From: Rhodococcus oxybenzonivorans
GTDB lineage: Bacteria > Actinomycetota > Actinomycetes > Mycobacteriales > Mycobacteriaceae
Length of the DNA: 64,000 nt
Assembly: GCF_003130705.1 (NCBI RefSeq)
Contig: NZ_CP021354.1
Location: forward strand, 1,426,001 to 1,490,000
Reading direction: 5' to 3'
In this document: in pieces, positions 25,407 to 34,210 of the stretch
How positions within the stretch are numbered: the stretch's first letter is position 1
How the letters are laid out: every line of letters begins with the position of its first letter
Notes under the pieces: model-generated
What the model saw: the letters and a program-made list of their open reading frames with translations, nothing else
Databases searched by the model: none
What the model was told of the DNA's origin: nothing
Position numbers and translations under genes: made by a program

Positions 25407-25991
25407 ATGAGCACCACAGTCACACGGCACGCTCACCACCCGGCCCATTCGGTCCTGCAACGCTGGCCGACCCTGGCTGCCGTCGTATTCGCGATGTTCG
25501 TCATGTTCGATGGTGGCACCGATCTCGAGCCAGTCCTCGCCGCCGCCGCTCTCGTGTATCTCGGTGCCGCACTGCTGGGGCGCAGAAGCTCCGCGTGGCC
25601 GCTGTTCTTCGGGACGGTCGTAGTGATCACCGCGGGAAAACTGGCGGAGCGCGCCACGGACGTCGGCGTCGACGTCACATGGGTGCTGTTGGGGTTCGGC
25701 GTCATCGGAATCGGCTACGCGGTGGGCCGAGCGGTCGTGGGGCACACGTTTCGGGTGCAGCCTGCGGTCCTGGCGATGGCCGCCTACGGTGCAGTGGCGG
25801 CCACGGCCGTCGTGGTCGCGCCCACGGTGGGGGCCGTCGTCGTCGGCTCCGGTTTGCTCGCTCATGCGGCGTGGGACCTTCACCACTACCGAGCGAATAC
25901 GGTGGTCGACCGCTCCCTCGCGGAGTTCTGCGGTGTCCTCGACGCGGTGCTCGGGTTGGCGGTCATCGGCATCGCATGCGCGGCACTCTGA
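25407..25991 (+). CDS. Hypothetical multi-helix membrane protein
   Basis: A 194-aa protein with about six hydrophobic helices and a His-rich N-terminus (RHAHHPAHS). No family is recognised. The sequence ends with a helix containing LAEFCGVLDAVLGLAVIG. Its divergent position next to a TetR regulator, with a palindrome in the gap, suggests it is the regulated transporter or membrane stress protein. ATG 25407 is preceded by GAGGGGAAG. A stem-loop-like GTGAGT...ACTCAC element follows the stop. Confidence 0.75.
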   Translation: MSTTVTRHAHHPAHSVLQRWPTLAAVVFAMFVMFDGGTDLEPVLAAAALVYLGAALLGRRSSAWPLFFGTVVVITAGKLAERATDVGVDVTWVLLGFGVIGIGYAVGRAVVGHTFRVQPAVLAMAAYGAVAATAVVVAPTVGAVVVGSGLLAHAAWDLHHYRANTVVDRSLAEFCGVLDAVLGLAVIGIACAAL

Positions 25992-25994
25992 GAT

Positions 25995-26029
25995 GTGAGT
26001 AACTGTGCGTCACAACTAGTTTCACTCAC
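25995..26029 (+). terminator. Imperfect GTGAGT/ACTCAC inverted repeat
   Basis: GTGAGTAACT and AGTTTCACTCAC arms surround a 13-nt centre, 3 nt after the membrane-protein stop. It shares the outer GTGAGT/ACTCAC sequence with the elements at 16188 and 41061. A terminator is likely. Confidence 0.4.
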
Positions 26030-26094
26030 CGCTCGTTGGGGGTCGGATTTCGCGCTTCGGTCCCCGGTGACGGCCGTCGCACTACACTCAGCGG

Positions 26095-26436
26095 ATGAGA
26101 AATGCGATCGACGTTGCCCACGACTTGTCGCAGATCGCCGAGCCCTTCCTCGACGCCGGTGCCCGAAGTCGGGTCGATGAATTCCTGGACATGGGTGAAG
26201 GACGCATCGCTGTCGAGATCATCCTGCGTGCTGCAGTTGCCGGAATGTTCACCATTCCCCGCCCGCTGCTGCACGAAGTGACGTCCTGCATTCTGGTCGG
26301 CACCAGCTCCGAGCAGGGCGGGGAGGACCTCCGCTCGCTGGTCGACGCCGCACTGCGGCACAACCGAGGAGTCGCGACAGATCGAGTCACAACCGAGACG
26401 GCATCACGCGTCCATTGCGAGCTGAGACTGGGCTGA
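26095..26436 (+). CDS. Hypothetical protein, 113 aa
   Basis: No family is recognised. The protein is mostly helical, acidic at the N-terminus (AHDLSQIAEPFLDAGARSRVDEFLDMGEG) and has no signal peptide or clear membrane segment. It lies between a membrane-protein gene and tRNA-Arg, ending 3 nt before the 3' end of the antisense tRNA. Codon use is like that of neighbouring genes, with GC-rich third positions. No strong ribosome site is seen. Confidence 0.55.
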   Translation: MRNAIDVAHDLSQIAEPFLDAGARSRVDEFLDMGEGRIAVEIILRAAVAGMFTIPRPLLHEVTSCILVGTSSEQGGEDLRSLVDAALRHNRGVATDRVTTETASRVHCELRLG

Positions 26437-26439
26437 CAG

Positions 26440-26512
26440 TGCCCTCGGCAGGATTCGAACCTGCGACCTACCCTTTAGGAGAGGGTTGCTCTATCCCCTG
26501 AGCTACGAGGGC
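26440..26512 (-). tRNA. tRNA-Arg (anticodon CCT)
   Basis: A 73-nt cloverleaf on the minus strand. The acceptor stem is GCCCTCG/CGAGGGC with discriminator A, the D arm GCTC...GAGC, the anticodon stem ACCCT/AGGGT with loop CTCCTAA (anticodon CCT), and the T arm GCAGG-TTCGAAT-CCTGC. It reads the AGG codon, which is rare in this GC-rich genome. CCA is not encoded. Confidence 0.95.
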
Positions 26513-26623
26513 GCGTGTACACCCGTGGCGTACGCCGTGGTGAGTGTAGCGGGAATTGTGGTGAGCTCGCGATCCGGAGTGCAGAGTCGGCAACAGATGT
26601 CCTGGTGAAGCCATGCCTGGCAG

Positions 26624-26881
26624 TCAGGAGACGGCGTGCCGAGCGCAGGAGGTGGCGTTCCGGTAGTCGAGGCCGCAGACCCGCATGACCTGACCGAGCG
26701 TGAGGTACCCGTCCATGGTCGTGGCCTTCGCGAACTTGCCGTCCGCGCGCACGGCGACGGTCACGGTGGAGCGGTCGCAGTCGATGCGGGCGAGTTCGTA
26801 CTCGTCCACACCGTTGCTCGCACGGGCGGCGGTCCGCACGGCGCCCTGTGCGTACGCGATCTCGATGAGGTCGTCGATCAT
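26624..26881 (-). CDS. Hypothetical 85-aa protein with IdeR-type box upstream
   Basis: A small soluble protein of unknown family (MIDDLIEIAYAQGAVRTAAR at the start; two Cys and two His near the end, in VCGLDYRNATSCARHAV). ATG 26881 has AGGAG 8 nt upstream. A 13/19 match to the IdeR/DtxR iron box lies 31 nt upstream of the start, so iron-repressed expression is inferred. The terminal Cys/His could bind metal, but this is speculative. It is divergent from the amino acid permease. Confidence 0.65.
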   Translation of the reverse strand: MIDDLIEIAYAQGAVRTAARASNGVDEYELARIDCDRSTVTVAVRADGKFAKATTMDGYLTLGQVMRVCGLDYRNATSCARHAVS

Positions 26882-26911
26882 GAACTCAGCTCCTGCCTCG
26901 GTAAGATTTAG

Positions 26912-26930
26912 GAAGGTTAGCCTTAGCTGG
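26912..26930 (-). promoter_or_regulatory. Putative IdeR/DtxR iron box
   Basis: On the minus strand this reads CCAGCTAAGGCTAACCTTC. It matches 13 of 19 positions of the IdeR consensus TTAGGTTAGGCTAACCTAA, including the unbroken core AGGCTAACCT. It lies in the promoter region of the 85-aa protein gene. Confidence 0.5.
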
Positions 26931-27085
26931 GTGTGGCCTGTCAACCCCTGCGTCGGAAGACACTGCCCTCGAACGCGGGCCTCGGGGAAATCGCGCGTAA
27001 CGTGACCCACGCTTTTGTGGGGTGCGCTTCTCGGGCGCCAGACCCCGAGGGCGCGGCACGTACGACGAAAGGGTTGCGGGTTTCC

Positions 27086-28564
27086 ATGGCTGACCGAACT
27101 TCCTCGACGGGCGCGATCGGATCGGAATCGGGCGAAACTCCGTCCACCGGATCAGCGGAAGCACCGCATCTGTCGCGGCAGCTGGCCAACCGTCATATCC
27201 AGCTGATTGCGATCGGTGGAGCCATCGGCACGGGCCTCTTCATGGGCTCCGGCAAGACGATCTCGCTGGCAGGGCCGTCGGTGATCTTCGTGTACATGAT
27301 CGTCGGCTTCATGCTGTTCTTCGTCATGCGGGCGATGGGTGAACTTCTGCTCTCGAATCTGCAGTACAAGTCCTTCTCCGACTTCGCGGCAGACCTTCTC
27401 GGCCCGTGGGCCGGATTCTTCACCGGCTGGACGTACTGGTTCTGCTGGATCGTCACCGGAATCGCCGACATCATCGCTATCTCGGGCTACGTGCAGTACT
27501 GGTGGCCGGACCTGCAATTGTGGATTCCAGCGGTCGTCGCCATTGCAGCGTTGCTTCTGCTGAACCTCCCCACCGTGCGGGCGTTCGGCGAGACCGAGTT
27601 CTGGTTCGCTCTGGTCAAGATCATCGCGATCGTCAGTCTGATTGTGGTGGGTCTCGTCATGGTGTTCGCCCACTTCACGGCTCCGAACGGTGCTCAGGCC
27701 GGCTTCGACAATCTGTGGAACGACGGTGGCATGTTCCCCACTGGCGCAATGGGTTTCGTCGCCGGATTCCAGATCGCAGTGTTCGCGTTCGTGGGCATAG
27801 AACTGGTCGGCACCACCGCGGCCGAAGCGAAAGATCCGGAGAAGAACCTTCCGAAGGCGATCAACTCCATCCCCATCCGAATTCTGCTGTTCTACGTGGT
27901 GTCGCTGACAGTGATCATCTCGGTCACGCCGTGGCGTGGGGTGGTTCCCGGTGAGAGTCCCTTCACGGCGATGTTCTCGCTCGCCGGTCTCGCGATCGCG
28001 GCGGGAGTGATTCAGTTCGTGGTGTTGACCTCTGCCGCGTCGTCGGCCAATTCGGGTATCTACTCGACGTCACGGATGGTTTACGGTCTCGCCCGCGAGG
28101 GTGACGCACCCGCCCGATTGGGCACGCTCAGCTCGCGCCGGGTGCCGGCCAACGCCTTGATGTTCTCGTGCACGTTCCTGCTGTCGGCCATCGCGCTTCT
28201 CTTCTCCGGCGATTCCGTGATCGAAGCCTTCACGACGGTGACGACGATCTCGTCCGTGCTCTTCATGTTCGTGTGGACGATGATTCTGGCCAGTTACCTG
28301 GTCTACCGGAAACGTCGGCCGGAATTGCACGAGGCGTCGGCCTTCAAGATGCCCGGCGGTGTGGTGATGTGCTGGGTGGTGCTGGCCTTCTTTGTGTTCC
28401 TGCTCTGGGCTCTGACGCAGGAAGAGGACACGCTCGAGGCGCTGCTCGTCACGCCCATCTGGTTCGTCGTGCTGGGTATCGCCTGGGCGGTGGTGCGGAC
28501 GCGCGCCCCACACAAGGCACGCTATGCCGAATTCCGCGCCGAACTCGGGCGGCGCAAAGCATAA
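27086..28564 (+). CDS. Amino acid permease (CycA-type APC transporter)
   Basis: A 492-aa APC-superfamily permease with 12 helices. Signatures are RHIQLIAIGGAIGTGLFMGSG (first helix, shown as IGGAIGTGLF), FVGIELVGTTAAEAKDPEKN and YSTSRMVYGLAREGDAP. The pattern is that of the D-serine/D-alanine/glycine transporter CycA. The cytoplasmic N-terminus is Ser/Glu-rich. ATG 27086 gives MADRTSSTG; upstream in-frame codons have no family similarity. It imports small neutral amino acids with protons; the exact substrate is inferred. Confidence 0.85.
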   Translation: MADRTSSTGAIGSESGETPSTGSAEAPHLSRQLANRHIQLIAIGGAIGTGLFMGSGKTISLAGPSVIFVYMIVGFMLFFVMRAMGELLLSNLQYKSFSDFAADLLGPWAGFFTGWTYWFCWIVTGIADIIAISGYVQYWWPDLQLWIPAVVAIAALLLLNLPTVRAFGETEFWFALVKIIAIVSLIVVGLVMVFAHFTAPNGAQAGFDNLWNDGGMFPTGAMGFVAGFQIAVFAFVGIELVGTTAAEAKDPEKNLPKAINSIPIRILLFYVVSLTVIISVTPWRGVVPGESPFTAMFSLAGLAIAAGVIQFVVLTSAASSANSGIYSTSRMVYGLAREGDAPARLGTLSSRRVPANALMFSCTFLLSAIALLFSGDSVIEAFTTVTTISSVLFMFVWTMILASYLVYRKRRPELHEASAFKMPGGVVMCWVVLAFFVFLLWALTQEEDTLEALLVTPIWFVVLGIAWAVVRTRAPHKARYAEFRAELGRRKA

Positions 28565-28677
28565 AGATTCGGTCACGGTGGCGCTGACCTATATCGTTTT
28601 GTTACATTCGTCGCCAGACAGAGGAGCCCACCCCACACGGGGCGTGCTGCAATCCGACGACTGACGAGGTATCAACT

Positions 28678-29472
28678 GTGGGTTCCCACCACCGCTCGAA
28701 CGGCAATTCGCTCCGATTCGAGATCGATCCGGACGCGGCGCGCGGGCGCCATCGCACTGCGCAGACCGGAGCGGGAGTGGGCATGAAGGCAGCCACGGTT
28801 GCGGCGGCCACCGGCGCCCTCGTCGTCGGTGCAGCCCAGCTCGGAGCGGGCAGCGCGGCCGCTGCCCCGGCCGACTCGCACGCTGTCGAGCCGGCAGCCC
28901 CGCACACCGCTCCCGGCCTTCCCTTCGAGATTCCGGCGGGCGTCCTCCCTGCCGGCTTCGAATTGCCCACAGATTTGGGGGCCGCCGTCCAGAACTTCGG
29001 CGGACCCGACCTGGGGGCACAGGCACAGCAGTGGCTGAGCTCGGTCAACCCCGTCAAGCCGCACGCGGTACAGCCGGTCTCGGGCACCCTGACCTCCAAC
29101 TTCGGCTCGCGCTGGGGGGCGCACCACGGCGGCATCGACATCGCCGCTCCCATCGGTACGCCCGTCCTTGCGGCCGCCGATGGTCAGGTCATCGACGCCG
29201 GCGCTGCGTCCGGTTTCGGCCTGTGGGTGCGGTTGCTTCATGACGACGGCACCGTGACGGTGTACGGGCACGTCAACGACTACACCGTCGCCGTCGGGCA
29301 GCGTGTCTCCGCCGGACAGCAGATCGCTCACGTGGGCAACCGTGGTCAGTCCACCGGCCCGCACCTGCATTTCGAGGTCCATGACGCCGCCGGAAACAAG
29401 GTCGATCCCGCCCACTGGTTGAAGAAAAACGGCGTGGCTGTCACGTGGGGCGACGCCGGCGCCAACGCCTGA
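28678..29472 (+). CDS. Secreted M23 (LytM-type) peptidase
   Basis: A 264-aa exported protein. There is a charged N-terminal 35 residues, a hydrophobic signal segment (36-62, ending GAGSAAAAPA), a linker, and a C-terminal M23 domain (about 135-255). Zinc ligands are visible in HHGGIDIAAP (HxxxD) and HLHFEVHD (HxH), with LTSNFGSRWG and the VTVYGHVN motif. It should cut peptidoglycan cross-links or activate amidases during growth and division. GTG 28678 is used, with GACGAGG upstream. The long basic N-terminus before the signal is common in rhodococcal M23 proteins. Confidence 0.88.
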   Translation: MGSHHRSNGNSLRFEIDPDAARGRHRTAQTGAGVGMKAATVAAATGALVVGAAQLGAGSAAAAPADSHAVEPAAPHTAPGLPFEIPAGVLPAGFELPTDLGAAVQNFGGPDLGAQAQQWLSSVNPVKPHAVQPVSGTLTSNFGSRWGAHHGGIDIAAPIGTPVLAAADGQVIDAGAASGFGLWVRLLHDDGTVTVYGHVNDYTVAVGQRVSAGQQIAHVGNRGQSTGPHLHFEVHDAAGNKVDPAHWLKKNGVAVTWGDAGANA

Positions 29473-29475
29473 GTC

Positions 29476-29736
29476 TCATTCCGGCTCGAGATCCGGGTCG
29501 TTACGGAAGACGAGGGGCCCACCGTCGAGGGCTATCGCCCATCGGCGCGACACGGCCCAGTTGCGGCCGTAGGACTCGTCGGTGATGTCCTGGACGCCGC
29601 CGAACTCGTCGACGATGACGCCCGTCTCGAGTGGCCACTCCTTCTCGGGAAGCTCGGGATCGACCGAATGGCGGGTCTTCACCCGCGTTCCCACGCTGAA
29701 CTCTGGTTTATTCCTCGAGTCGGTGTGAGGTGTCAT
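29476..29736 (-). CDS. Hypothetical 86-aa protein
   Basis: A short acidic protein with FSVGTRVKTRHSVDP, TGVIVDEFGG and RRWAIALDGG, giving the impression of a small beta-barrel (SH3/KOW-like) fold. No family is assigned. ATG 29736 is preceded by GGAAGGA at 6 nt. It is convergent with the M23 gene (3 nt apart) and divergent from the GCS2-family gene. Confidence 0.65.
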   Translation of the reverse strand: MTPHTDSRNKPEFSVGTRVKTRHSVDPELPEKEWPLETGVIVDEFGGVQDITDESYGRNWAVSRRWAIALDGGPLVFRNDPDLEPE

Positions 29737-29848
29737 CTTGGATCCTTCCGCTCACCAGCGTCTGGTTCGAGGTTATCCCGCCACCCCGGTCTCGTGCCGA
29801 CCGAACGGATATGCTCGCGGAACCGAAGTCGCAGAGCAGAGGAGTGGC

Positions 29849-31357
29849 ATGGGCCGCGAGGTCACCTCTCGGACATTCAGCCGAGCAGATCGACGTTTGT
29901 TCCGCCAGAAGGTACTGATGTGCGCCGACGCGCTCGAACGCATGCTGAAGGAAGGCGCTTTCCGGGACGACATCGACCCCCCACGACCGATGCTGGGCAT
30001 GGAGATCGAGTTCAATCTCGTGCACGCAGACATGATGCCGGCCATGTCCAACAATGCCGTGCTCGAGTCGATCGGCGACGACGCGGTGTTCCAGACCGAG
30101 CTGGGTCAGTTCAACGTGGAGATGAACGTCAAACCGGGGCCGCTTGTCGGTGACGGGACGTTCGACCTCGAGCGCACGCTGCGGGCATCACTGTCCGTCG
30201 TCGATGCCCGGATCCACCGCCACGACGCACAACTGGTCATGATCGGGATGCTGCCGACCCTCGAGCTCGAGCACCTGGATCGCGAGTGGATCTCGGCCAA
30301 CCCTCGGTACGAACTGCTCAACGAGCAGATCTTCGCGGCACGCGGGGAGGACATCGAACTCGACCTCGAGGGCGTCGCTCTCGAAGGCCGTCCGCAGGAG
30401 CAACTACGTGCCGACAGCAATTCCGTGGTCCCCGAGGCAGCATGCACGTCACTGCAACTGCATCTGCGAGTGGCACCCGAAGAGTTCGCTGCACACTGGA
30501 ATGCTGCGCAGTGCCTCGCGGGTGCACAGGTCGCGCTGGCAGCCAACTCGCCGTTTCTCGCGGGGAAGGCGCTGTGGCACGAATCGCGCATACCGATCTT
30601 CGAGCAGGCCACCGATACCCGACCCCTCGAGCTCGAGAATCAGGGCGTCCGGCCACGGGTGTGGTTCGGGGAACGGTGGATCTCGTCGGTCTTCGACCTG
30701 TTCGAGGAGAACTCCCGGTACTTTCCGGCGCTTCTGCCGGAGGTGACTGATGTCGACCCCGCGGCCGAACTGGACGCCGGCCGCATTCCCGACCTGAGTG
30801 AACTGCAAATGCACAACGGCACCATCTATCGCTGGAATCGTCCCGTCTACGACTGTGCCGACGGCAAACCGCACCTGCGGATCGAGAACCGGGTGTTGCC
30901 CGCCGGCCCCACCGTGCTCGACATCATGGCCAACGCGGCCTTCTACTACGGCGCATTACGAGGACTGGTCGAAGCCGATCAACCCGTATGGACGCGGATG
31001 TCGTTCAACGCGGCGGAGGAAAACCTACGCGCCGGGGCCCAGCACGGCATGGATGCCGAGATGTACTGGCCGGGTGTCGGCACGCTGGGAGCGGACGAGT
31101 TGGTTCTGCGGAGGTTATTGCCGATCGCCGACCAGGGACTGACGGCCTTCGGCCTGTCGCAGAAAGCGCGGGACCGCTACCTCAGCGTCATCGAGGGCCG
31201 ATGCCTCACCCGGCAGACAGGGGCGGCGTGGCAGCGCGCGCAGGTAGTTCGTCACGAGGACGCCGGGATGAACCGGCGGGACGCGCTCGCCGCCATGATG
31301 CGTCAGTACGTCGAGAACATGCGTGACGGGAGCCCTGTCCACACGTGGCGAGTGTGA
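29849..31357 (+). CDS. GCS2-family glutamate-cysteine ligase-like enzyme
   Basis: A 502-aa carboxylate-amine ligase of the GCS2 family. The ATP/metal-binding strand GMEIEFNLV is near residue 55, followed by ELGQFNVEMN, HLRVAPEEFAAHWN and HLRIENRVLPAGPT. The family makes gamma-glutamyl amides. EgtA of ergothioneine synthesis is shorter (about 430 aa), and MshC-type mycothiol enzymes differ. No ergothioneine genes lie nearby, so a gamma-glutamyl ligase of unknown amine substrate is the safest call. ATG 29849 follows GAGGAGTGGC. Confidence 0.75.
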   Translation: MGREVTSRTFSRADRRLFRQKVLMCADALERMLKEGAFRDDIDPPRPMLGMEIEFNLVHADMMPAMSNNAVLESIGDDAVFQTELGQFNVEMNVKPGPLVGDGTFDLERTLRASLSVVDARIHRHDAQLVMIGMLPTLELEHLDREWISANPRYELLNEQIFAARGEDIELDLEGVALEGRPQEQLRADSNSVVPEAACTSLQLHLRVAPEEFAAHWNAAQCLAGAQVALAANSPFLAGKALWHESRIPIFEQATDTRPLELENQGVRPRVWFGERWISSVFDLFEENSRYFPALLPEVTDVDPAAELDAGRIPDLSELQMHNGTIYRWNRPVYDCADGKPHLRIENRVLPAGPTVLDIMANAAFYYGALRGLVEADQPVWTRMSFNAAEENLRAGAQHGMDAEMYWPGVGTLGADELVLRRLLPIADQGLTAFGLSQKARDRYLSVIEGRCLTRQTGAAWQRAQVVRHEDAGMNRRDALAAMMRQYVENMRDGSPVHTWRV

Positions 31358-31450
31358 ACCCCGGACGCGCGGCTCGGGAGGACGATAAAAACGGACCGGT
31401 CTTATTTCATCGGGTCCATTCATCTGCCATCCGTACAAGGAATGATTGCC

Positions 31451-31897
31451 ATGCCGGTTACCGAGCAGTCCGTCGTCATCGCCCGCCCTCCCTCGGAAGT
31501 CTGGAATTATCTGACCGTCGCGGAGAACTGGCCCTCGTGGGAAGCGTCGATCGTCGAATGCGAGCAGCTCACCGATGGGGACCCCGGGGTAGGCACCCGG
31601 TGGCGCGGAGCAACGCGGATCCTGGGTAAGCGATTCGAGCGGGTCAGCGAGTTCGTCGAATATCAGCCGGCGAAGGCCGGTGTATCCAAGTCGGTGGAGG
31701 GCCAGATCGGGTTCACAGCGTCAACGAGACTCGAAGAGGTCGACGGCGGCACCCTGTTCACCTATCGCGTCGACAGCGAAAGTGATCTCGGAGGCATCTT
31801 CGGCAAGTTGGCGGACCCCATCGTCAACAAGGCGTACTCCCGCACGGTGCGTGCGAGTCTGGACAACCTCGCCGACCTGCTCATCACCGAAAGCTGA
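31451..31897 (+). CDS. SRPBCC (polyketide cyclase/dehydrase-like) protein
   Basis: A 148-aa START-like protein with VVIARPPSEVWNYLTVAENWPSW typical of the SRPBCC N-terminal strand-helix (short forms: PPSEVWNYL, NWPSW). It has a central beta-sheet and a long C-terminal helix. It is likely to bind a hydrophobic ligand; no catalytic residues can be identified. ATG 31451 is preferred over 31442 because AAGGA is 9 nt upstream. It is one of three SRPBCC proteins in the window. Confidence 0.78.
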   Translation: MPVTEQSVVIARPPSEVWNYLTVAENWPSWEASIVECEQLTDGDPGVGTRWRGATRILGKRFERVSEFVEYQPAKAGVSKSVEGQIGFTASTRLEEVDGGTLFTYRVDSESDLGGIFGKLADPIVNKAYSRTVRASLDNLADLLITES

Positions 31898-32171
31898 ACT
31901 CGGAAAAGGTGCACCACCCCGCCGTCGAACAGAGATGTGATGTCGGTGACAGCGGTGTCGATCAACCGTCCGTCGGTGGCGGGTCGCGCAGTCGTGATGT
32001 ACTCGACCAATGCATTTGTCCAACAACCCCTTTGGAATATACACACGGGACTATCCGCAGAGCGCCCGACCCGCGAAAGGGCTGGAGTCTCTGGTGCGTG
32101 GTGATGCCGGCCCGTTGCTGAAAGATGAAGGGCGGCAGACCCGAATTGGCGACCGGGGATAGTGTGGAGGC

Positions 32172-33056
32172 ATGAGCGCACGGGACCGCAACAGCGTCGT
32201 CGTCGGGGTCGACGGGTCGGACAGTTCCAAGGCTGCGGTGCGAATGGCGGCTGAACTGGCCACCGAACGCGGACTGAATCTGAAAATCATCCACGCGCTC
32301 GATTTCGCCCCGTACGGTTTCGGTGGGCCCTACATGGACTCGGGCGGTGTGTACGAGTGGGTCGAGGCGAGCGGGAAAACGATCCTCGCCGAAGCCCAGG
32401 AACAGGCGTACGTGGTCAACCCCATCATCGATGTCTGCACCGAGCTGTCCATCGGCAGCAGCGCTCAGTGGCTCGTCGACCTATCCGAGACCGCGCGGAT
32501 GGTGGTGGTCGGAGCATCGGGGTCGGGAGCGGCGGCGACGGCCCTGCTCGGCAATACCGCGATCAACGTCACCAGTCACGCGCATTGCCCGGTCGTGGTG
32601 GTACGCGGTGACGCGCACTCCGGCGGCCCGGTCGTGGTCGGGGTCGACGGGAGTCGCACCAGCGAACGCGCCATCGCCGTGGGCTTTCACGAGGCCTCGT
32701 TGCGGAACGCGGCGCTGGTGGCCGTCCACGTCTGGAGCGACCTCGGCCCGATGACCTTCGACGACCCCCGCAACGCCGCGCTGGTGCCCGCCGGCCTCGA
32801 GGAGGACGAGCGGGCAGTGCTCGCCGAGCGACTCGCCGGCTGGCAGGAAAAGTATCCTGACGTGCAGGTTTCCCGAAAGGTCTACGTCGACAACCCGCGT
32901 GCCCGTCTGCTGGGATGGTCGAAGAAGGCGCAGCTCGTGGTGGTCGGCAGCCGCGGCCGGGGCGGGTTCACCGGGATGCTGCTCGGCTCGACCAGTAACA
33001 GTCTGGTGTGCGGCGCCCATTGTCCCGTCGTCGTCGTGAGGCCTGAACGCCCCTGA
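32172..33056 (+). CDS. Tandem universal stress protein (UspA)
   Basis: A 294-aa protein with two Usp domains (8-147 and 155-294). The second carries the complete ATP-binding motif [18 protein letters not shown]. The first has a degraded version (GASGSGAAATALLGNT), so only the second domain is expected to bind ATP in the usual way. The gene opens a same-strand group with an LLM oxidoreductase, a second Usp and devR. That resembles the Rv3134c-devR locus of M. tuberculosis, where Usp proteins belong to the hypoxia regulon. Confidence 0.88.
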   Translation: MSARDRNSVVVGVDGSDSSKAAVRMAAELATERGLNLKIIHALDFAPYGFGGPYMDSGGVYEWVEASGKTILAEAQEQAYVVNPIIDVCTELSIGSSAQWLVDLSETARMVVVGASGSGAAATALLGNTAINVTSHAHCPVVVVRGDAHSGGPVVVGVDGSRTSERAIAVGFHEASLRNAALVAVHVWSDLGPMTFDDPRNAALVPAGLEEDERAVLAERLAGWQEKYPDVQVSRKVYVDNPRARLLGWSKKAQLVVVGSRGRGGFTGMLLGSTSNSLVCGAHCPVVVVRPERP

Positions 33057-33114
33057 CGCCATCGGCGGCAGTAGTGTGCTGAGTTAGAGAAGAACGCCAG
33101 GATTGGGGAGCGAC

Positions 33115-34155
33115 GTGCGCATCGGTATGGGCTTGAACTACAGCGGCGGATTCGCCGAAACGGTGGAAGAGGTCGCAGACCTGGAGAGGGCGGGCCTCGA
33201 CATCGCGTTCGTGCCCGAGGCCTACTCGTTCGACGCGGTGAGCCAGCTCGGCTATTTGGCCGCCAAGACGTCCACGCTCGAACTGGCCTCGGGAATTTTC
33301 CAGATCTACACCCGTACGCCGAGCCTGACCGCCATGACGGCCGCCGGTCTCGACTTCGTGTCCAACGGACGCTTCGTGATGGGTCTAGGCGCGTCGGGCC
33401 CACAGGTGATCGAGGGCTTCCACGGCGTCAAGTACGACGCGCCGCTCGGCCGCACTCGCGAGGTCGTCGAGATCTGTCGTCAGGTGTGGCGTCGTGAGAA
33501 GGTTCAGTTCCAGGGCAAGTACTACCAGGTGCCGCTTCCTGCGGATAAGGGCACAGGCCTCGGGAAGCCACTCAAGATCATCAACCACCCTGTGCGTGAG
33601 CGCATTCCGATCATCATCGCCTCGCTCGGCCCCAAGAACGTCGAGCTGACGGCCGAGATCGCGGAGGGCTGGGAGCCGATCTTCTACTACCCGGAGAAGG
33701 CGGCAAGTGTGTGGGGCGAGCCACTGGCCAAGGGCAAGGCAAAGCGCGACCCCAGCCTCGGTGAGCTGCAGGTTTATGCGTCGCCGGCGCTCGCTATCGG
33801 TGAAGACGTGGAGCACATGCTCGACTGGGTTCGCCCGAGTCTCGCGCTGTACATCGGCGGCATGGGTGCCAAGGGCAAGAACTTCTATAACGACCTCGCG
33901 GTCCGGTACGGCTACGAGAAAGAAGCCGAGACGATCCAGGATCTCTATCTTGCAGGCAAGAAGGACGAGGCCACCGCGGCGGTGCCCGACGAACTCGTCC
34001 GGGCCGTCTCGCTGATCGGACCGGAGAGTTACGTGGCGGAGCGCGTCGCGGCGTTCGCCGAGTCCGGCGTCACCACCCTCACCGTGTCGCCGCTGGCCGC
34101 CGACCGAGCCGGCCGCGTCGAGTTGGTCGAGAAGCTGCGCAAGATCTGCGGGTAA
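33115..34155 (+). CDS. LLM-class (F420-dependent type) oxidoreductase
   Basis: A 346-aa TIM-barrel protein of the luciferase-like monooxygenase family, F420-dependent branch. It starts MRIGMGLNYSGGF and has FVPEAYSFDAVSQLGYLA and GLGASGPQVIEGFHG. Many mycobacterial relatives use F420H2 to reduce lipids or redox-stressed substrates. The substrate is unknown here. GTG 33115 has GGGGAG 4 nt upstream; TTG 33103 is an alternative. Its place between two Usp genes and upstream of devR suggests a role during hypoxia or dormancy. Confidence 0.83.
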   Translation: MRIGMGLNYSGGFAETVEEVADLERAGLDIAFVPEAYSFDAVSQLGYLAAKTSTLELASGIFQIYTRTPSLTAMTAAGLDFVSNGRFVMGLGASGPQVIEGFHGVKYDAPLGRTREVVEICRQVWRREKVQFQGKYYQVPLPADKGTGLGKPLKIINHPVRERIPIIIASLGPKNVELTAEIAEGWEPIFYYPEKAASVWGEPLAKGKAKRDPSLGELQVYASPALAIGEDVEHMLDWVRPSLALYIGGMGAKGKNFYNDLAVRYGYEKEAETIQDLYLAGKKDEATAAVPDELVRAVSLIGPESYVAERVAAFAESGVTTLTVSPLAADRAGRVELVEKLRKICG

Positions 34156-34210
34156 CCGAACCACCGAATTGCCGTGCCTGGAAGCAGGTGTGAAGGAGGG
34201 GAAGGCGATC

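Noticed and set aside
28565..28677. c-di-AMP (ydaO-type) riboswitch before the M23 peptidase
   Set aside because: Such riboswitches often precede actinobacterial peptidase genes, but the conserved ydaO core sequences were not found in this 113-bp gap.
32038..32062. DevR/DosR box before the first Usp gene
   Set aside because: CACGGGACTATCCGCAG matches only one half of the 20-bp palindrome; the other half does not fit.
31898..32171. Short open frames in the gap before the Usp gene
   Set aside because: Codon pattern and sequence give no support and no ribosome site was seen.
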